Assembly (NCBI GenBank): GCA_029532415.1
Contig: JAQOTA010000065.1
Location: 310,001 to 374,000, forward strand
DNA length: 64,000 nt
Direction of reading: 5' to 3'
From: Marasmius tenuissimus
Taxonomy: Eukaryota; Basidiomycota; Agaricomycetes; Agaricales; Marasmiaceae
Positions 35,727 through 47,100 of the stretch are shown piece by piece. Position 1 is the stretch's first letter; every line of letters begins with the position of its first letter. The notes below the pieces were generated by a model that worked only from the letters and a program-made list of their open reading frames with translations, searched no databases and was not told the DNA's origin. Position numbers and translations under genes: made by a program.

Positions 35727-38196
35727 ATGGATGGGTGGGAGCTTGGGTTGAAGAAGGCAAATACTTTGTTACTTCCCCCAATGCAGAAACCATCTATCAG
35801 CCTCTCTTTGGCTCTCGAGAGGTCTTCTTCCGCCAAGACTATCACTTGGGCCCGGAGGACCCCCTCCTTTATCCCCAGCCCTTCATCAGGGAACATTGTC
35901 ATTGGGCTGCCATTCCTTGTTGACCATCAAACCAGGAGCACTCGAGGGTAAAATGGTGGGCTGAGCTCCCCCCAGAGGCCTTCGTCAATGAGCTTGACAG
36001 TGCAGTTCAGGGCCTTGGTCGATGGTCAAAGGAGCACCTCTCCCACTTTGAAGAAGATTGCGAACAAATTTACGAATGAGTTGCAAAGTATCGTGCCTCC
36101 CAATCATCCTCCAGTATCAATCCCCTCCTAACTGCCCTCAATGGTCAGCTTGAACGCACTTTTCATTGCCTCACAGCCATGCCTCTTCCTCTCCATCGTG
36201 TGAGACTGATATGGTCATATTTCCAGCGGTGGTTTCTGGAGCTAATGGGAGTGTTGGATTGGGTAGAGATATACCAACCAGTCATGGAGGGTCGATCTCT
36301 CCCTACTGAATCATCACGAGCAAAGGCAGCAGTGACGATTGGAGCATTCCTCACCTCCGTCAGGGAGTGCGAGTTCTTTCTCAAAGCTGGCATGCCTTTC
36401 TGGCTTGTTTACTCAGTGGAACATCATACCGTCACTCGGGTGGATGAACAAGTCAACCTAACTACCCCCTACGTCGCTGAACATATGCTCTGATGAGGTC
36501 ATGTCACACAAGAAGGATATTCTATATCACGGTCCGCTCCGAGATCTTCAGAAGGCCGTTGCTGTTGAGAAGCATGGATTGGCCATCGTTGACTACAGCA
36601 ACAATCCTTTCGCTGTGGCTGAAGCGACTGATCCTTTTGCTGCCGGCCCTTCCAACCCCTCAACCTCTCAGTCTGCGTCTTCTAACGGGCCTTCAAGGTC
36701 GAAAAAGAAGAAGGGGAAGCGACATGAACCTTGTAAGGCGTCTGCCACCTCTACTTTATTCCCTGAACTGAAACTTTTTTCTAGACAGTAAAAGCAAACC
36801 CAAATCATCCTTCCAACCCCAGGCCGAAAGGGACAAATTTGTGAAAATTTGTGGGCCTTATTCTCCCAAAATACCAGACGTTGGGGTGGAGGCCCACGCT
36901 TCTATTGACTGGAGTCAGCAACCTGGTCAGAACAAGATTGTGAACAGAGGTTATGCTTTCCCTGACCCCAGCTACATTCTCAACATCACTCCAGAAGATG
37001 TGACGCGTTCTTGAAACTTGGGTGCGCCTATACCCTGTCTTGACATTCCGCTATTGCATGCCATCTTGTCTCGCTTCAATTGTGTGGGCTCCAAAGCAGT
37101 GGCGAATTCTTCTAGGAACAACGGACGATCACGTTGCCAAGGAGGGTTCACAGATGGCAGAAACTCGAAATGCTGTCAAAGAACTACTCAGGCAATGTCT
37201 TGACTTTTACAGCCTGAAGCTCAAAGACACCAAGAAGTCCCTTGTCTTGACATGGTGTGATGGCCGATTGTTACGAATCCACCTACTGTTTTCCCTTCCC
37301 TTGGTCTCCGGGTACTTTTTCCACATGTTTTTCTCTTTATTTCCCATGGTTACATGTTCTCAACATCACATTCTGGCCTCCATATTATTACCTGGTACTA
37401 CCTGGTGTTTCACATTGCTTCCAGATATTTTCCCAGCATACCATATGGTTTCCATCATGACAATGTTTCCACATGTATCCCTTGATTCTTATCACTTGTT
37501 CTTTTAGTTTTCCTCTTTATCTTCGTTCCCATGATATCTCTACAGCTTGGCTCTGTCATATATAATCATGGACACTTCTAGATAGTTCCCCAGTATGACA
37601 ACTTTGTCTCATAGTGCCTGTATCCAGCATGTACTATCTCACACTTGCCCTACTCAAATCTATCTTTCCTCCTTCACACTCTTGACCCTGTTGGTGGCCT
37701 GAGGGGTTTTCCTAGTCACTGGCCTCGTTCTTGACACCGATATGGAGTCGGACAGCTGTCCAAGCCCGACCTCATTTAAAAGATGGTCTGGGAGTTGTTT
37801 GAGCTCAACTTCAGATTTGAGTTCCACTCCCTTGATAAGAGGTTCCGAGGCATCACCAACGACATGTCGTTCAATGAGCATGTTCAGGCTTGCTTCCCAG
37901 GCTGTGAGGGAACTGGCTCCCCTGCTCAAATTGACTCTAAAAAAGCCAATTGTGGACTGGCGGCAGAGAAATTGAGGCATTGTGGGTGGTACTTCAACTG
38001 AATGTGCTGTGTCATGAAGGATTGGCTGGGAGGTGCGGAAGCAGAGACTTTCCTAGCTGGCAAGGAGAGGTTGAAGGATTACTCTGACGACGAATTGTTG
38101 GCGATGGAACGATGGGCTTCAAAATTCTATTGCCAGTCATTCCACAAGAAGTTTGACCGCCCTCCAATTCTCCCTCATCGCATGGATCCATTCTAG
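35727..38196 (+). pseudogene. Uncharacterised Agaricomycete multicopy gene, interrupted by solo LTR
   Basis: Readable pieces: GKYFVTSPNAETIYQPLFGS, VKWWAELPPEAFVNELDSAV, then YFQRWFLELMGVLDWVEIYQ and GAFLTSVRECEFFLKAGMPF near 36210-36400, AERDKFVKICGPYSPKIPDV near 36830, WRILLGTTDDHVAKEG with ETRNAVKELLRQCLDF near 37100-37200, and MVWELFELNFRFEFHSLDKR to FDRPPILPHRMDPF (37783-38196). This order fits a long protein family repeated in many mushroom genomes; its function is unknown to me. An L3 solo LTR sits at 37269-37736. Joining across it at CCGAT continues the frame to a TAA just before MVWELF. Several other stops show the gene is dead. Confidence 0.55.
37269..37736 (+). repeat. Solo LTR, family L3 (468 bp), TSD CCGAT
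   Basis: It begins TGTTACGAATCC and ends CGTTCTTGACA, flanked by CCGAT at 37264-37268 and 37737-37741. Related copies are at 51295-51763 (inverted), 50470-50915 and 35286-35626 (truncated). Confidence 0.9.
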
Positions 38197-39738
38197 GTGA
38201 GAGAAGTCTTGGCCCATATCTTTGTTGCACTCACGCCTCTTTAATAGACCAGCACTGTTCTTGTTTCTTGCTTTTCATTACAACCAGATGTTATGTATAC
38301 ACTATACTACGCAATGTATCATTATTACTGTCTTCTCATTCCGGTGTGAAACATTTTATTACAATAGAAGTTACTGAAGTGAGAACATCTCGTTGTTTCA
38401 TGGGGTAAGGGTATGTCTCAATCAGCTCTTAACTTGCCGTGGAACTGACTTCAGTCTGTAGATTGGCACACTCCAAACCTCTACATCTTCCCGATCCGTT
38501 GGTCACGCCGGTACAAACACATGAATCTTCCCTTGGCTTCCTTAATTGCTAACCTCAACAACAACTCCTCACCCTTCTCTTCAAGTTCCGTGATATCGCG
38601 ATTGATTCTACATCATCATCAGGATTTTGGCTTGTCAACGGGGGTATCAACTCACTCGTCCATCTCATTTCTTAGCTATTTGCCCCTTTGGGAAATGCCT
38701 TTAAGAAGTCTCTTTGTCACGAATGGCCTCTGTGAAGAAACCTCTCAAGCCACCTGAACTCACTCAGAGATAAGACTAGTTGATAGAAAAGTAAAAGAGT
38801 AGATTGAGCAGCCAAAAGCTCAACCCAGCACAAGTGCTACAAGCGGTGGGGAGACAAAGTGGACAAGCTGGGAAACTACCTACAGAGACCATGAGTATAT
38901 ATGAGAATATGCATCACAAGGAATGAATGAAATGATGAGAACTGTCAAAAGTATCCATGAGAGAAAAGCGGGGAAGTCAAACCAAACATGTATAGTTGTA
39001 ACCAATGGTAAGGTATGAGAAAGAGATCAAAAGATGATTGTTCCATGATGAAAGACCAAAATAACTGATATGGCTCAATAAGTAAATGAGGATGACAGGT
39101 GCCAATGCTATGTTGATGGGAGAATTGATTGGAATGACTCTGGTGATGGTAAATGGCAAGATCCGGGGAAGTAGGGCCGGCACCAGGGTGGACAGGACAA
39201 AAGAATAGTGGCAGTTTGTGACACTCTTGAATTCCTTGACCTTTGGCCAACGGTAATTGCAGTGTTCATGATTTTGTAAGTGTCGGTCCCTCTTATCCTC
39301 CTCTTTGATGAGTCTCTGATATCCTGTATTGAACAGATTCTTCTTGCTATCGTAGTTCTCCTGCAACTCATCCAGCTTTCCTTGTCTCAATCATAATATC
39401 ATCTTGTTGTCCAGAACCAGATTTCGCAGCCATCTCACTGCAGCTTGTCATTGCAACTCTTCATCGGGCACTGGTTGGTTATCAAAACCCAGGGAGGACC
39501 GGTCGACATATTCAACGGGACGTACCTGTGGGTGGAGATGCCATGGTAGAGAACAAAGAGCTGTGTGTTCACATTCCAATTGCATTCAATCTAATCTTGA
39601 CATTGTCTTATCAGTGATCACGTTTATCTAATCTCACCACGCCTATCTAATCACGTTGCACTCGAGGCATCCTTCATCATCGTTCAAACACATAATGTAG
39701 ATGTTGTGGTATCAAGAAAAGACCAATACAATCCTGTT
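38197..39738. other. Non-coding stretch with a decayed L3-like patch
   Basis: Around 38805-38920 the words AGCACAAG, AAGTGGACAAGCTGGGAAAC and ACCATGAGTATATATGA match family L3, so a degraded LTR lies here, with ends I cannot place. Left of it (38500-38760) short frames show no domain. 38950-39700 holds no recognised feature apart from the 3' side of the gene at 39739. Confidence 0.4.
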
Positions 39739-40280
39739 CTACTTTCTCGGACAAGCTGCCACCGCCGCTGCCATCTTCCGGATAATTGGGACTATAACAT
39801 CCGTCACCGTGTCCACCTCATTTATTTCTGCAAGTTCGAAGATTTCCTTGTGTTTTTTGTAGCAGTCATTGCATTCCTCTCATGGCCAACGAAGGCATAT
39901 CTCATGGAGCTTGAGATGGATAAGTCGCTCTGTCTGGTACCAACACTGTCAGCGGAATCAGCGTATGAATGAAAGTCACGCTCACCTGTCCGGTGACAAA
40001 ACTCAACCTCAATCTGCTCGTACCAATCATGGCCTTGCAATGGGCATTGTGCATCCCACTGGCGTTGACGAGAAGGGAAATCGGTTGTGTGGCCAACCTT
40101 GTACAGACCAGCACCCTCCACAGTGGAGAGAGAAGAGTCCCAAATTCAATATATGTAGATGAGGCCCTTTTCTTCGGAGTTGGAGTGCAGTTTCTCCAAT
40201 GCTTCCTGTATCTTTTGCTCAATCTTTTCGAGTTCATCCAGGTCGATAGCGCTCCGAGCCCCTCGATTTCTGCTTTTCAT
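39739..40280 (-). pseudogene. T5orf172/MUG113-like (GIY-YIG-type) protein, broken
   Basis: Reading from ATG 40280: a basic start, a helical stretch DLDELEKIEQKIQEALEKL, then EKGLIYIY, a stop, GAGLYKVGHTTDFPSRQRQW with DAQCPLQGHDWYEQIEVEF, an intron (39985-39930), then ERLIHLKLHEICLRWP, a TGA, EECNDCYKKHKEIFELAEIN, and a stop at 39739. The pattern LYKVG..T..PS.RQ.QW...C followed by ERL.HL.L is that of the T5orf172 domain, a GIY-YIG relative found in MUG113-type proteins. Its biochemical role in fungi is unclear. Two in-frame stops suggest a pseudogene, though the first might be avoided by another splice form. Confidence 0.6.
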
Positions 40281-40751
40281 TGACTCTGGAGGCCAAACAG
40301 TATCTGTGACGCGATTTTAGTTCAAGCTTTTCGATCATAACTCAAAATTTTGCAGGAGACCTGACTTTCCATGTCCAAGGGATGACTTTGACAATTAAAC
40401 CGTTGAGGTGTGGACGACGGTTGAATATCAGTGCACAAGGAGCTGGGAGGCAGAGTACAGCTGGGTTGTTTGGCGTTGCAGCACTCCTGGTTGCCCACAA
40501 CGACATCAAACCTTCTTAATCTCTTACCACCACTACCTCTTTGTTCTCGTTCTTCCCATGCATCCTACAACCACACAATGACAAGTATCAAGACTTGGAT
40601 AGGACTATCAGGGACTTAGGTCCAGTGATATTCCTTTTCAATCATTTTCAGAAACTAAACTCACCACCTTGGTGTGCGAGGCTCCCATTGGCGACCCCAC
40701 TTCCTCGTCTAATCTGCCAACTCTGCCCTTGAAGCACTGCATATTCATTTT

Positions 40752-40891
40752 GAATACCCCGAGCGCGATTTGAATACCCTGAACACGATTTGAAGACCCC
40801 GAAGGCGATTTGGAGACCCAGAATGCAATTCGAAGGCCCCGGATTTGACTCAAAGACCTCAATTTCAATCTGAAGGCTCCGAATACCTCAA
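40752..40891 (+). repeat. 20-bp minisatellite, 7 diverged units
   Basis: Units of exactly 20 bp share the pattern GAANACCCCGANNNCGATTT. The first three are the best conserved (GAATACCCCGAGCGCGATTT, GAATACCCTGAACACGATTT, GAAGACCCCGAAGGCGATTT) and later units drift. It overlaps a 138-aa plus-strand frame (40845-41261) with no recognised domain, which I do not call a gene. Confidence 0.75.
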
Positions 40892-41372
40892 AGCCATCCT
40901 GAACTTCATGGAATCGGGCTCTCATGTTCGTGTCAGCGCATCCTTTAGGTGCCTAGAGCCCTCCAATTGCAAAGACATGCATGCAAGTAGATTTGGAGCG
41001 GGTTGGGGCCTACCAGAGTCGAAAGGAGAGATGGTGGATGACTCGAGGTACGTTCAGAGTTTCTTGCATCAATTCTTGGTTACTGACCTCCTGGTCATTT
41101 GGGATACGGAAGCACAAACCTCAACCCCATCTGAACGTTGTCGGTTGAGGCAAGCCTTTGAACTCGCACTGAACAGAATGTTCCTGACTCAACCGCCTCT
41201 CCAGTACCCTGACCTCGTTTTTGATCTCAACCACGGTAGATTAGATAGTATTTGTAGATAAATTCCGCATTTAATATTCTATCTACATATGTGTGACATG
41301 TAGCGTACCCTGGCTAGATCGTGCTCAACTTGTGCTCAGGTGGTGCTCAAGCAACCTTGTGTCGCCTGATTT
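40892..41372. other. No recognised feature
   Basis: This is flanking DNA of the copia-A insertion. An imperfect palindrome around GCCTGATTTTCAGGC lies near 41364-41378. If the inversion described in the findings is undone, this stretch would follow the host gene at 9596-10537. Confidence 0.35.
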
Positions 41373-41420
41373 TCAGGCGGCATGGGTTTTGCCCGCAGTG
41401 GTAGGTGCTGGTGAGGATCC
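41373..41420 (-). pseudogene. Displaced 3' end of the host gene at 9596-10537
   Basis: On the minus strand the duplicated GGATC (41420-41416) is followed by codons for SSPAPTTAGKTHAA and TGA (41375-41373). Joined to the end of the 5' part (TTPVGS) at the shared GGATC, the frame is kept and terminates. This supports one gene split by copia-A and then separated by about 31 kb. Confidence 0.6.
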
Positions 41421-41731
41421 TGATGAGCTGGCATGACGCCTAGCGCAGAGGACTACAACATAGCTACACTACTACTTACCAGAGAGGAGTTTAGAGAGGT
41501 AGAGGCGAGATGTAGAAGCTCAAGCATACTGTAGATTCAGGTAGAGAACTACAAGCTTATATACATGTAGAGACTATAGTAAATACCATATAAGGACAAC
41601 AATGAGAATTGTACATATGTTCATAAGTAGAAAGAATAAATGGAACAATAGTCCCGCATAATATGATGACGGGAAGTATGAACCGGGACTTCGGATATAC
41701 CAGGATCTAAATATAGTCCACGGATTCAACA
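41421..41731 (-). repeat. Copia-A 3' LTR (311 bp)
   Basis: It has the same length as the 5' LTR at 10538-10848. It begins TGATGAGCTGGC on the plus strand and ends GATTCAACA. A purine-rich tract (CCCCCTCGC on the plus strand) lies next to it at 41732-41740. Confidence 0.88.
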
Positions 41732-41773
41732 CACCCCCTCGCTAAGTGCAGCTGAAAAGCGCATCTGAGCAAA

Positions 41774-43057
41774 TCAAGTGGACGAATAGAATTCAAGTCC
41801 AAGGTGATCTCTGAACCGTAAGAACTTCTCATGTCCAAGATTCTTTGTAAACATGTCTGCGGGATTATAGACTCCTTCAATAAAGAACAACTCGACTTTG
41901 CCATCTTCAACACACAATCGAATATAGTGATATCAAATATTGATGTGCTTGGTTTGGCATTCTTGAACCGGATTAGATGCAATGAAGATAGATCCTTGAT
42001 TGTCTCCGCAGATTGGAATAGGACCCAAGTCAATTCCAAGTTCAGAGAGTAGCGATCTTATCCAGGAAGCTTGACGACTGCAATCCGACAGTGCCATATA
42101 CTCAGCCTCAGTGGAAGAAAGAGCTACAGTCTTCTGGGCGTGTGATTGCCACAAGAAGATGCCGCCTGCTAACTTGAAGAAGTAGCCAGTGATCGAACGG
42201 CGTTTGATAGGATCGGCAGCCCAATCCGAGTCTGTGAACGCAAGAAGACCTCCATCAAAGTCACCATCATAGACAAGTGAATAATCTGATGTGCCAGCTA
42301 GATAGCGGCAGATATACAGAGCTTTATCGAGGTGTTCCTTTGTTGGATTAGAAGAGAACTGGGAAAGCTTCATAACTGCATAGGCAATATCAGGACGTGT
42401 GCCGAGCATAATGTACAGAAGCGACCCAATCACAGACTGGAACTTGGAGCAAATGGCAGGATTGACTGGACCATCATTGGGAGTTGGCACATAGCCAGCA
42501 GGTAAGGGCGTAGGGGCACCTTTTGCATTCTGCATCCCAACACGTTCAAGGACTTTCTTCAGATAATCCTTCTGGTCAATCATGATCTTATTGCCTTTGC
42601 AACGAATGCTCATGCGGAGAAATTCGCTAGCATTGCCCATATCACGGCATTCCCATCAAGCCATGAACTCGGCTTTCTTCTTGTCAACAAAAGCTTTGTT
42701 AGGACCCATGAAGAGTGCATTGTCAACGTAGATGATCGCATACACAACCTCACTGCTCTTTGGATCTTTGCAGATGAAGAGTCCAGCATCAGAAGTCAGG
42801 CATTTGAAGCCCAGTACTTCCATGGACGAGCTGAGGGTTCGCCACCATTCAAGGTCAGCTTGCTTCAGTCCATATAATGCGCGACGCAGGCGTAATACCT
42901 TACGTTCTTGGCCCTTGACTTTGAAGCCTTCAGGTTGTTCCATGTAAATCTCCTCAACAAGATCACCGTACAGGAAGGCGTTCTTAACATCAACAGAGGT
43001 GATGTACCAGTTTTTGAGAGCTGCAAGAGCAAGCATCATACGAACAGTCTCATAACG
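41774..43057 (-). pseudogene. Copia-A RT and RNase H, 3' part of gag-pol
   Basis: It continues the RT of 11145-15256: MMLALAALKNWYITSVDVKN, AFLYGDLVEEIYMEQPEGFK, LYGLKQADLEWW, active site YVDNALF (YVDD expected, so D is changed to N), then RNase H (FTDSDWAAD, SSTEAEYMALSD, ICGDNQGSI), ending LGLEFYSST with TGA at 41774. In-frame TGA codons at 42656-42658 and 41933-41935 both align with Arg codons of family B, consistent with CGA to TGA. The D-to-N change at the active site is also a transition and would inactivate RT. Confidence 0.82.
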
Positions 43058-44065
43058 TGTTGAGGCAGAGGTCCTGCCCACTGTTAGGATCGTGCGGATC
43101 GGATAAGGATAAGATAAGATATGGGATTTTATATGCTGTCGGATAGATGGATAGGAAAGAGATATGATGAAGGAGTGTGGGAGCAACGGATCTAGAGCAG
43201 ACAGTAGCTGAAGGTTTCGCCAACAGCACCATGAACTGAGCTGTCCTTCTACTAGACTAAGAGGACAAGTTGCGAGAGAGAAGGAAAGACATTAGAGTCA
43301 TGATGGGGATTGACCCAGATTGAAACCTGGTTGATTTTGAGTCTTAAGATACAGGATAGAAGTATAGAGCTTATATAGGGTTATATTAAATGAATGAATC
43401 ATAAGTGAGTCAAGTGCGGGAAAGGTTGATGTATCATATGGAAGTCAAACACAGGGAGAAATGTACCGGAAGGGAAATGAACCGGAAATGAATAAGTGTG
43501 TGATGGAATGAAGATATGAATAGAATAAGTGAGTGTGGGAATATCTCGGAAGTCGGAGATAAGTAAGTCAGAACAAGTCAGAATAAGATGGAAAGAGTCC
43601 CAGAAGCGGAGGCGGAAATGGCGGAGGTTCCGGGGATGGACTTGGTGTGAGAGACTGAACCGTGGAAGTGAGGGTTGAGTGCCAGGGATGGAATAGTGTT
43701 GGAATGAGCTAGAATAATAGCCCGGAAATACCCGGAAATACTCGGAATGGGTCTGGAGGTGGTGTGACTAGCCAAGTGTGACGTGACTAGGTGAGATAGA
43801 CCAGGGTAAGATGCATGGATGTAACACCCACGCAGTGGCAGCATGAGACAGACTAGCTCACCTGGAGATAGGCTTAGAGGCAGCAACGAGAGTAGTAAAA
43901 GTACTGGTATTGCATGTAGATACAGAGCTACTTGTATACTATACAGAGGTGGCTGTAGCTACTATAACGGAAGTGACTAGGAATAGCATAGATCATAGTG
44001 AAACGATTGAAGCATAGATGCGGCCCGATACAACGGTCCATATATCCGGTAGTCCAGATTCAACA
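43058..44065 (-). repeat. Copia-B copy C 3' LTR, split by an L2 solo LTR
   Basis: The LTR (258 bp when the insert and its TSD copy are removed) runs from TGTTGAGGCAGAGG on the plus strand to CAGATTCAACA. The L2 LTR lies at 43082-43826. Confidence 0.88.
43082..43826 (+). repeat. Solo LTR, family L2 (745 bp), TSD CCCAC
   Basis: It begins TGTTAGGATCG and ends GATGTAACA, with CCCAC at 43077-43081 and 43827-43831. The second CCCAC continues the copia-B LTR sequence. It is therefore younger than copy C. Confidence 0.93.
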
Positions 44066-44106
44066 CTCCCCCTCGCGAAGTGCGGCACAAGTAGAGCACA
44101 AAGTGT

Positions 44107-47100
44107 CTATTCGGACAAATAAAATTCAAGTCCAAGATGTTCTCTAAAACCGGAGAACTTGACATGACCCAAATTCTTGGTGAACATGTCTGCAGGATTG
44201 TAGGCACCGTCAATAAAGAAAAGATCGACTTTTCGGTCTGAAACACATTCGCGAATGTAGTGATAGCGAATATCAATGTGTTTAGTGCGACATTCTTGAA
44301 CTGGGTTAGAGGCGATGAAAATCAAGCCTTGATTATCTCCACATATGGGTACGGGAGTCATATCAATCCCAAGTTCAGAGAGTAACTGTCGAATCCACAC
44401 AGCCTGACGACTACAGTCAGATAGCGCCATGTATTCAGCTTCAGTGGATGAAAGTGCAACAGTCTTCTGGGCACGTGATTGCCAACAGAAGATGCCACCT
44501 GCCAATTTGAGGAAATAGCCCGTGATCGACCGACGCTTAATAGGATCAGCAGCCCAATCAGAATCAGTGAATGCTAGTAAACCTCCGTCAGAGGCTCCAT
44601 CATAGACTAATGCATAGTCTGGAGTTCCTGCAAGATAGCGGCAAATATAAAGCGCCTTCTTCAGGTGATCCTCTGATGGATTAGCAGAGAATTGAGAAAG
44701 CTTTGTAACAGCATAGGCAATATCTGGACAAGTGCCAAGCATAATATACAGAAGCGATCCAATCACTGATTGATATCGAGCGCAACGTTCGGGATCAACA
44801 GGACCTTCGTTGGGTTGTGGAATATAGCCGGCAGGAAGAGGAGTATCAGCTGCTTTTGCATTCTGCATGCCAAATCGCTTCAAGACCTTCTTCAAGTAGT
44901 CAGTCTGGTCAAGAAGGATCTTACGGCCTTGGCAACGAATACGCATGCGCAAGAACTCTTTAACTTCTCCAGGATCACGGCACTCCCAACGAGCCATAAA
45001 CTCGGCTTTCTTCTTATCGACAAAGGCTTTGTTGGGTCCAAGGAATAATGCATCGTCGACATAGATCAAAGCGATACATTCCTCACCAGTCTCACGATCT
45101 TTGCAGATGAAGAGACCTGCATCAGAAGTTAAGCGTTTAAAACCCATTACTTCCATGGACGAGCTGAGGGCACGCCACCACTCAAGAGCGGCTTGCTTCA
45201 GTCCATATAATGCACAGCAAAGGCGATAGGCTTTGCCTTCCTGACCCTTAACCTTGAAACCTTCAGGTTGATCCATATAGATCTCTTCTTCAAGTTTGCC
45301 ATAAAGAAAGGCGTTCTTCACATCCAATGCCTGAATGTGCCAGTTTTTGAGAGCTGCAAGTGCGAGCATCATCTGTACAGTTTCAAACTGTACAACTGGT
45401 GAGAAGATCTCATCAAAATCGACACCTTCGACCTGAGAGAAACCCTTGGCAACAAGTCGAGCTTTCTCTCGACCGTCTGACTTAACGTCAAACACCCATC
45501 TGTTTTTGACAGCCTTGCGACCTTTAGGTAGGTCAACCAATTTGAAGACCTTGTGCTTGCGAAGAGCCTCTAGTTCATCGCGGCAAGCGGCCTTCCATTC
45601 TCTCTGCTGCTCAGCTGGCAGCTTCAGTATGTCACGGAGAGTCCACTCTCGAACATTAGACATATCGATGAGGTCATCGTGAACGGGAACTGCCCGATTT
45701 AACAGATAAATCACGAAACCTACTCCCCCTTCCTGGGATAATTGTTGCACTAAGCTATCGGGCTGACTCTCCCTGGAGTTACACATGGTAGACAGACTGG
45801 CACAATTAGTCCCAGGAACCTTTCTAGGTCTGCCTCTCCTATGAGTAGTAGGTGGATCCATGGGTTCTCTATCACCCGTGGCATCTCTCCATGTAGAGTT
45901 TTTCTCCATATCACGCACAATGCATGAGGGATTATTTGGGTCTCGTTGTTCACCAAATACGTTATCAGGTTGCATAGTACCCATCTGTTTCCTGCCTGAA
46001 CGCCTTGGCGGCGGAGACTGCTCTTTACCACCCACAGGTGTAGGTGGCCTGGGAGGCTGGAACGGAGGATCAGGATCAGGATGTTGACGTTCACCCTGAG
46101 GTACAGGACCATCTCCATCATTGTCATGAGGAGATTCCGATCGCTTTGGAAGGTTTTCGGGAGGATATAGATCGTCATCAGACGAATCATCATCACTATC
46201 CGAAGAGAAGTTGGGATTTTCACCCAATACCAGCGGTATTTCTGGGATTTCACCCACCGGGGTAAAGCCACGCGGTTTCTTATCAGAACACTTTGGGAAC
46301 AAGTTTTCATCGAACAGAGCTGTAGCGCTTTTGAAGATAGTATTATTGGACATCTTCATGAAGACATATCCTTTCATGCCTTCCTGAAAACTGATGAAGG
46401 TCATCAGTTCCGAACATGGAGATAACTTGTTAACTCGACGCTTTTCCGGAATAAACGCATATGCTGCACATCCAAAGACTCAAAGATCCGAAACATCCGG
46501 TGCACTGCCATGCAACTTCTCATGCGGAGTCAACCAACGTAAACGCTGGGACGGTGTCTGATTGTGAAGTGCAACAGCGTGCAACACACAGAATTCCCAC
46601 CAGGAAGGTGGAAGACAAGCATCAAAGTGAAGAGCTTGAGCTTTCTTGACAATGGTCTGATTGAACTGTTCTGCACGACCATTCTGTTCCGGCGTATATG
46701 GAATGCTGGTCAGAATTTTGATACTGTGCTCCTTTAGTACATCATTGAAGGCATCTGATTTGTACTCTCCCCCTCCATCGGACATCCATTCCTAAATATC
46801 AACACCGAATTGCACCTTCACCATGGCGATAAAGTCACAGAGCATCTTGACAGAGTCAGATTTGCGTCGCATGAGCATTGTCCAGCCATGTGAAGTACAG
46901 TCGTCGACAAACAACATATACCATTTGTATTTGTGGTATGACTCAGTGGGGAATTGTTTGAGGTCGGAGTGGATTTTCTCGAAGGGTTTCGAGGCACGGG
47001 TAGTAGAGTCAGGGAACGATCTGGAGTGCATCTTTCCTTCTGCACATCCTCGGCATAACCGGGTTTTCTTCGGTTTTCGGTCGAATTCTGGGAAGTTCTT

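Larger units (their letters stand above)
41421..43057 (-). mobile_element. Ty1/copia family A, 3' half (RT-RNase H-LTR)
   Basis: On the minus strand it starts at CGTTA (43057-43053), the counterpart of CATTA at 15252-15256, and continues at once into the RT codons for YETVRMMLA. It ends with the 311-bp 3' LTR and the TSD GGATC. Together with 10538-15256 it makes a complete element. Confidence 0.85.

Noticed and set aside
40845..41261. 138-aa plus-strand frame next to the minisatellite
   Set aside because: It begins inside the repeat, has no known domain and lies in DNA full of decayed genes, so chance is as likely as coding.
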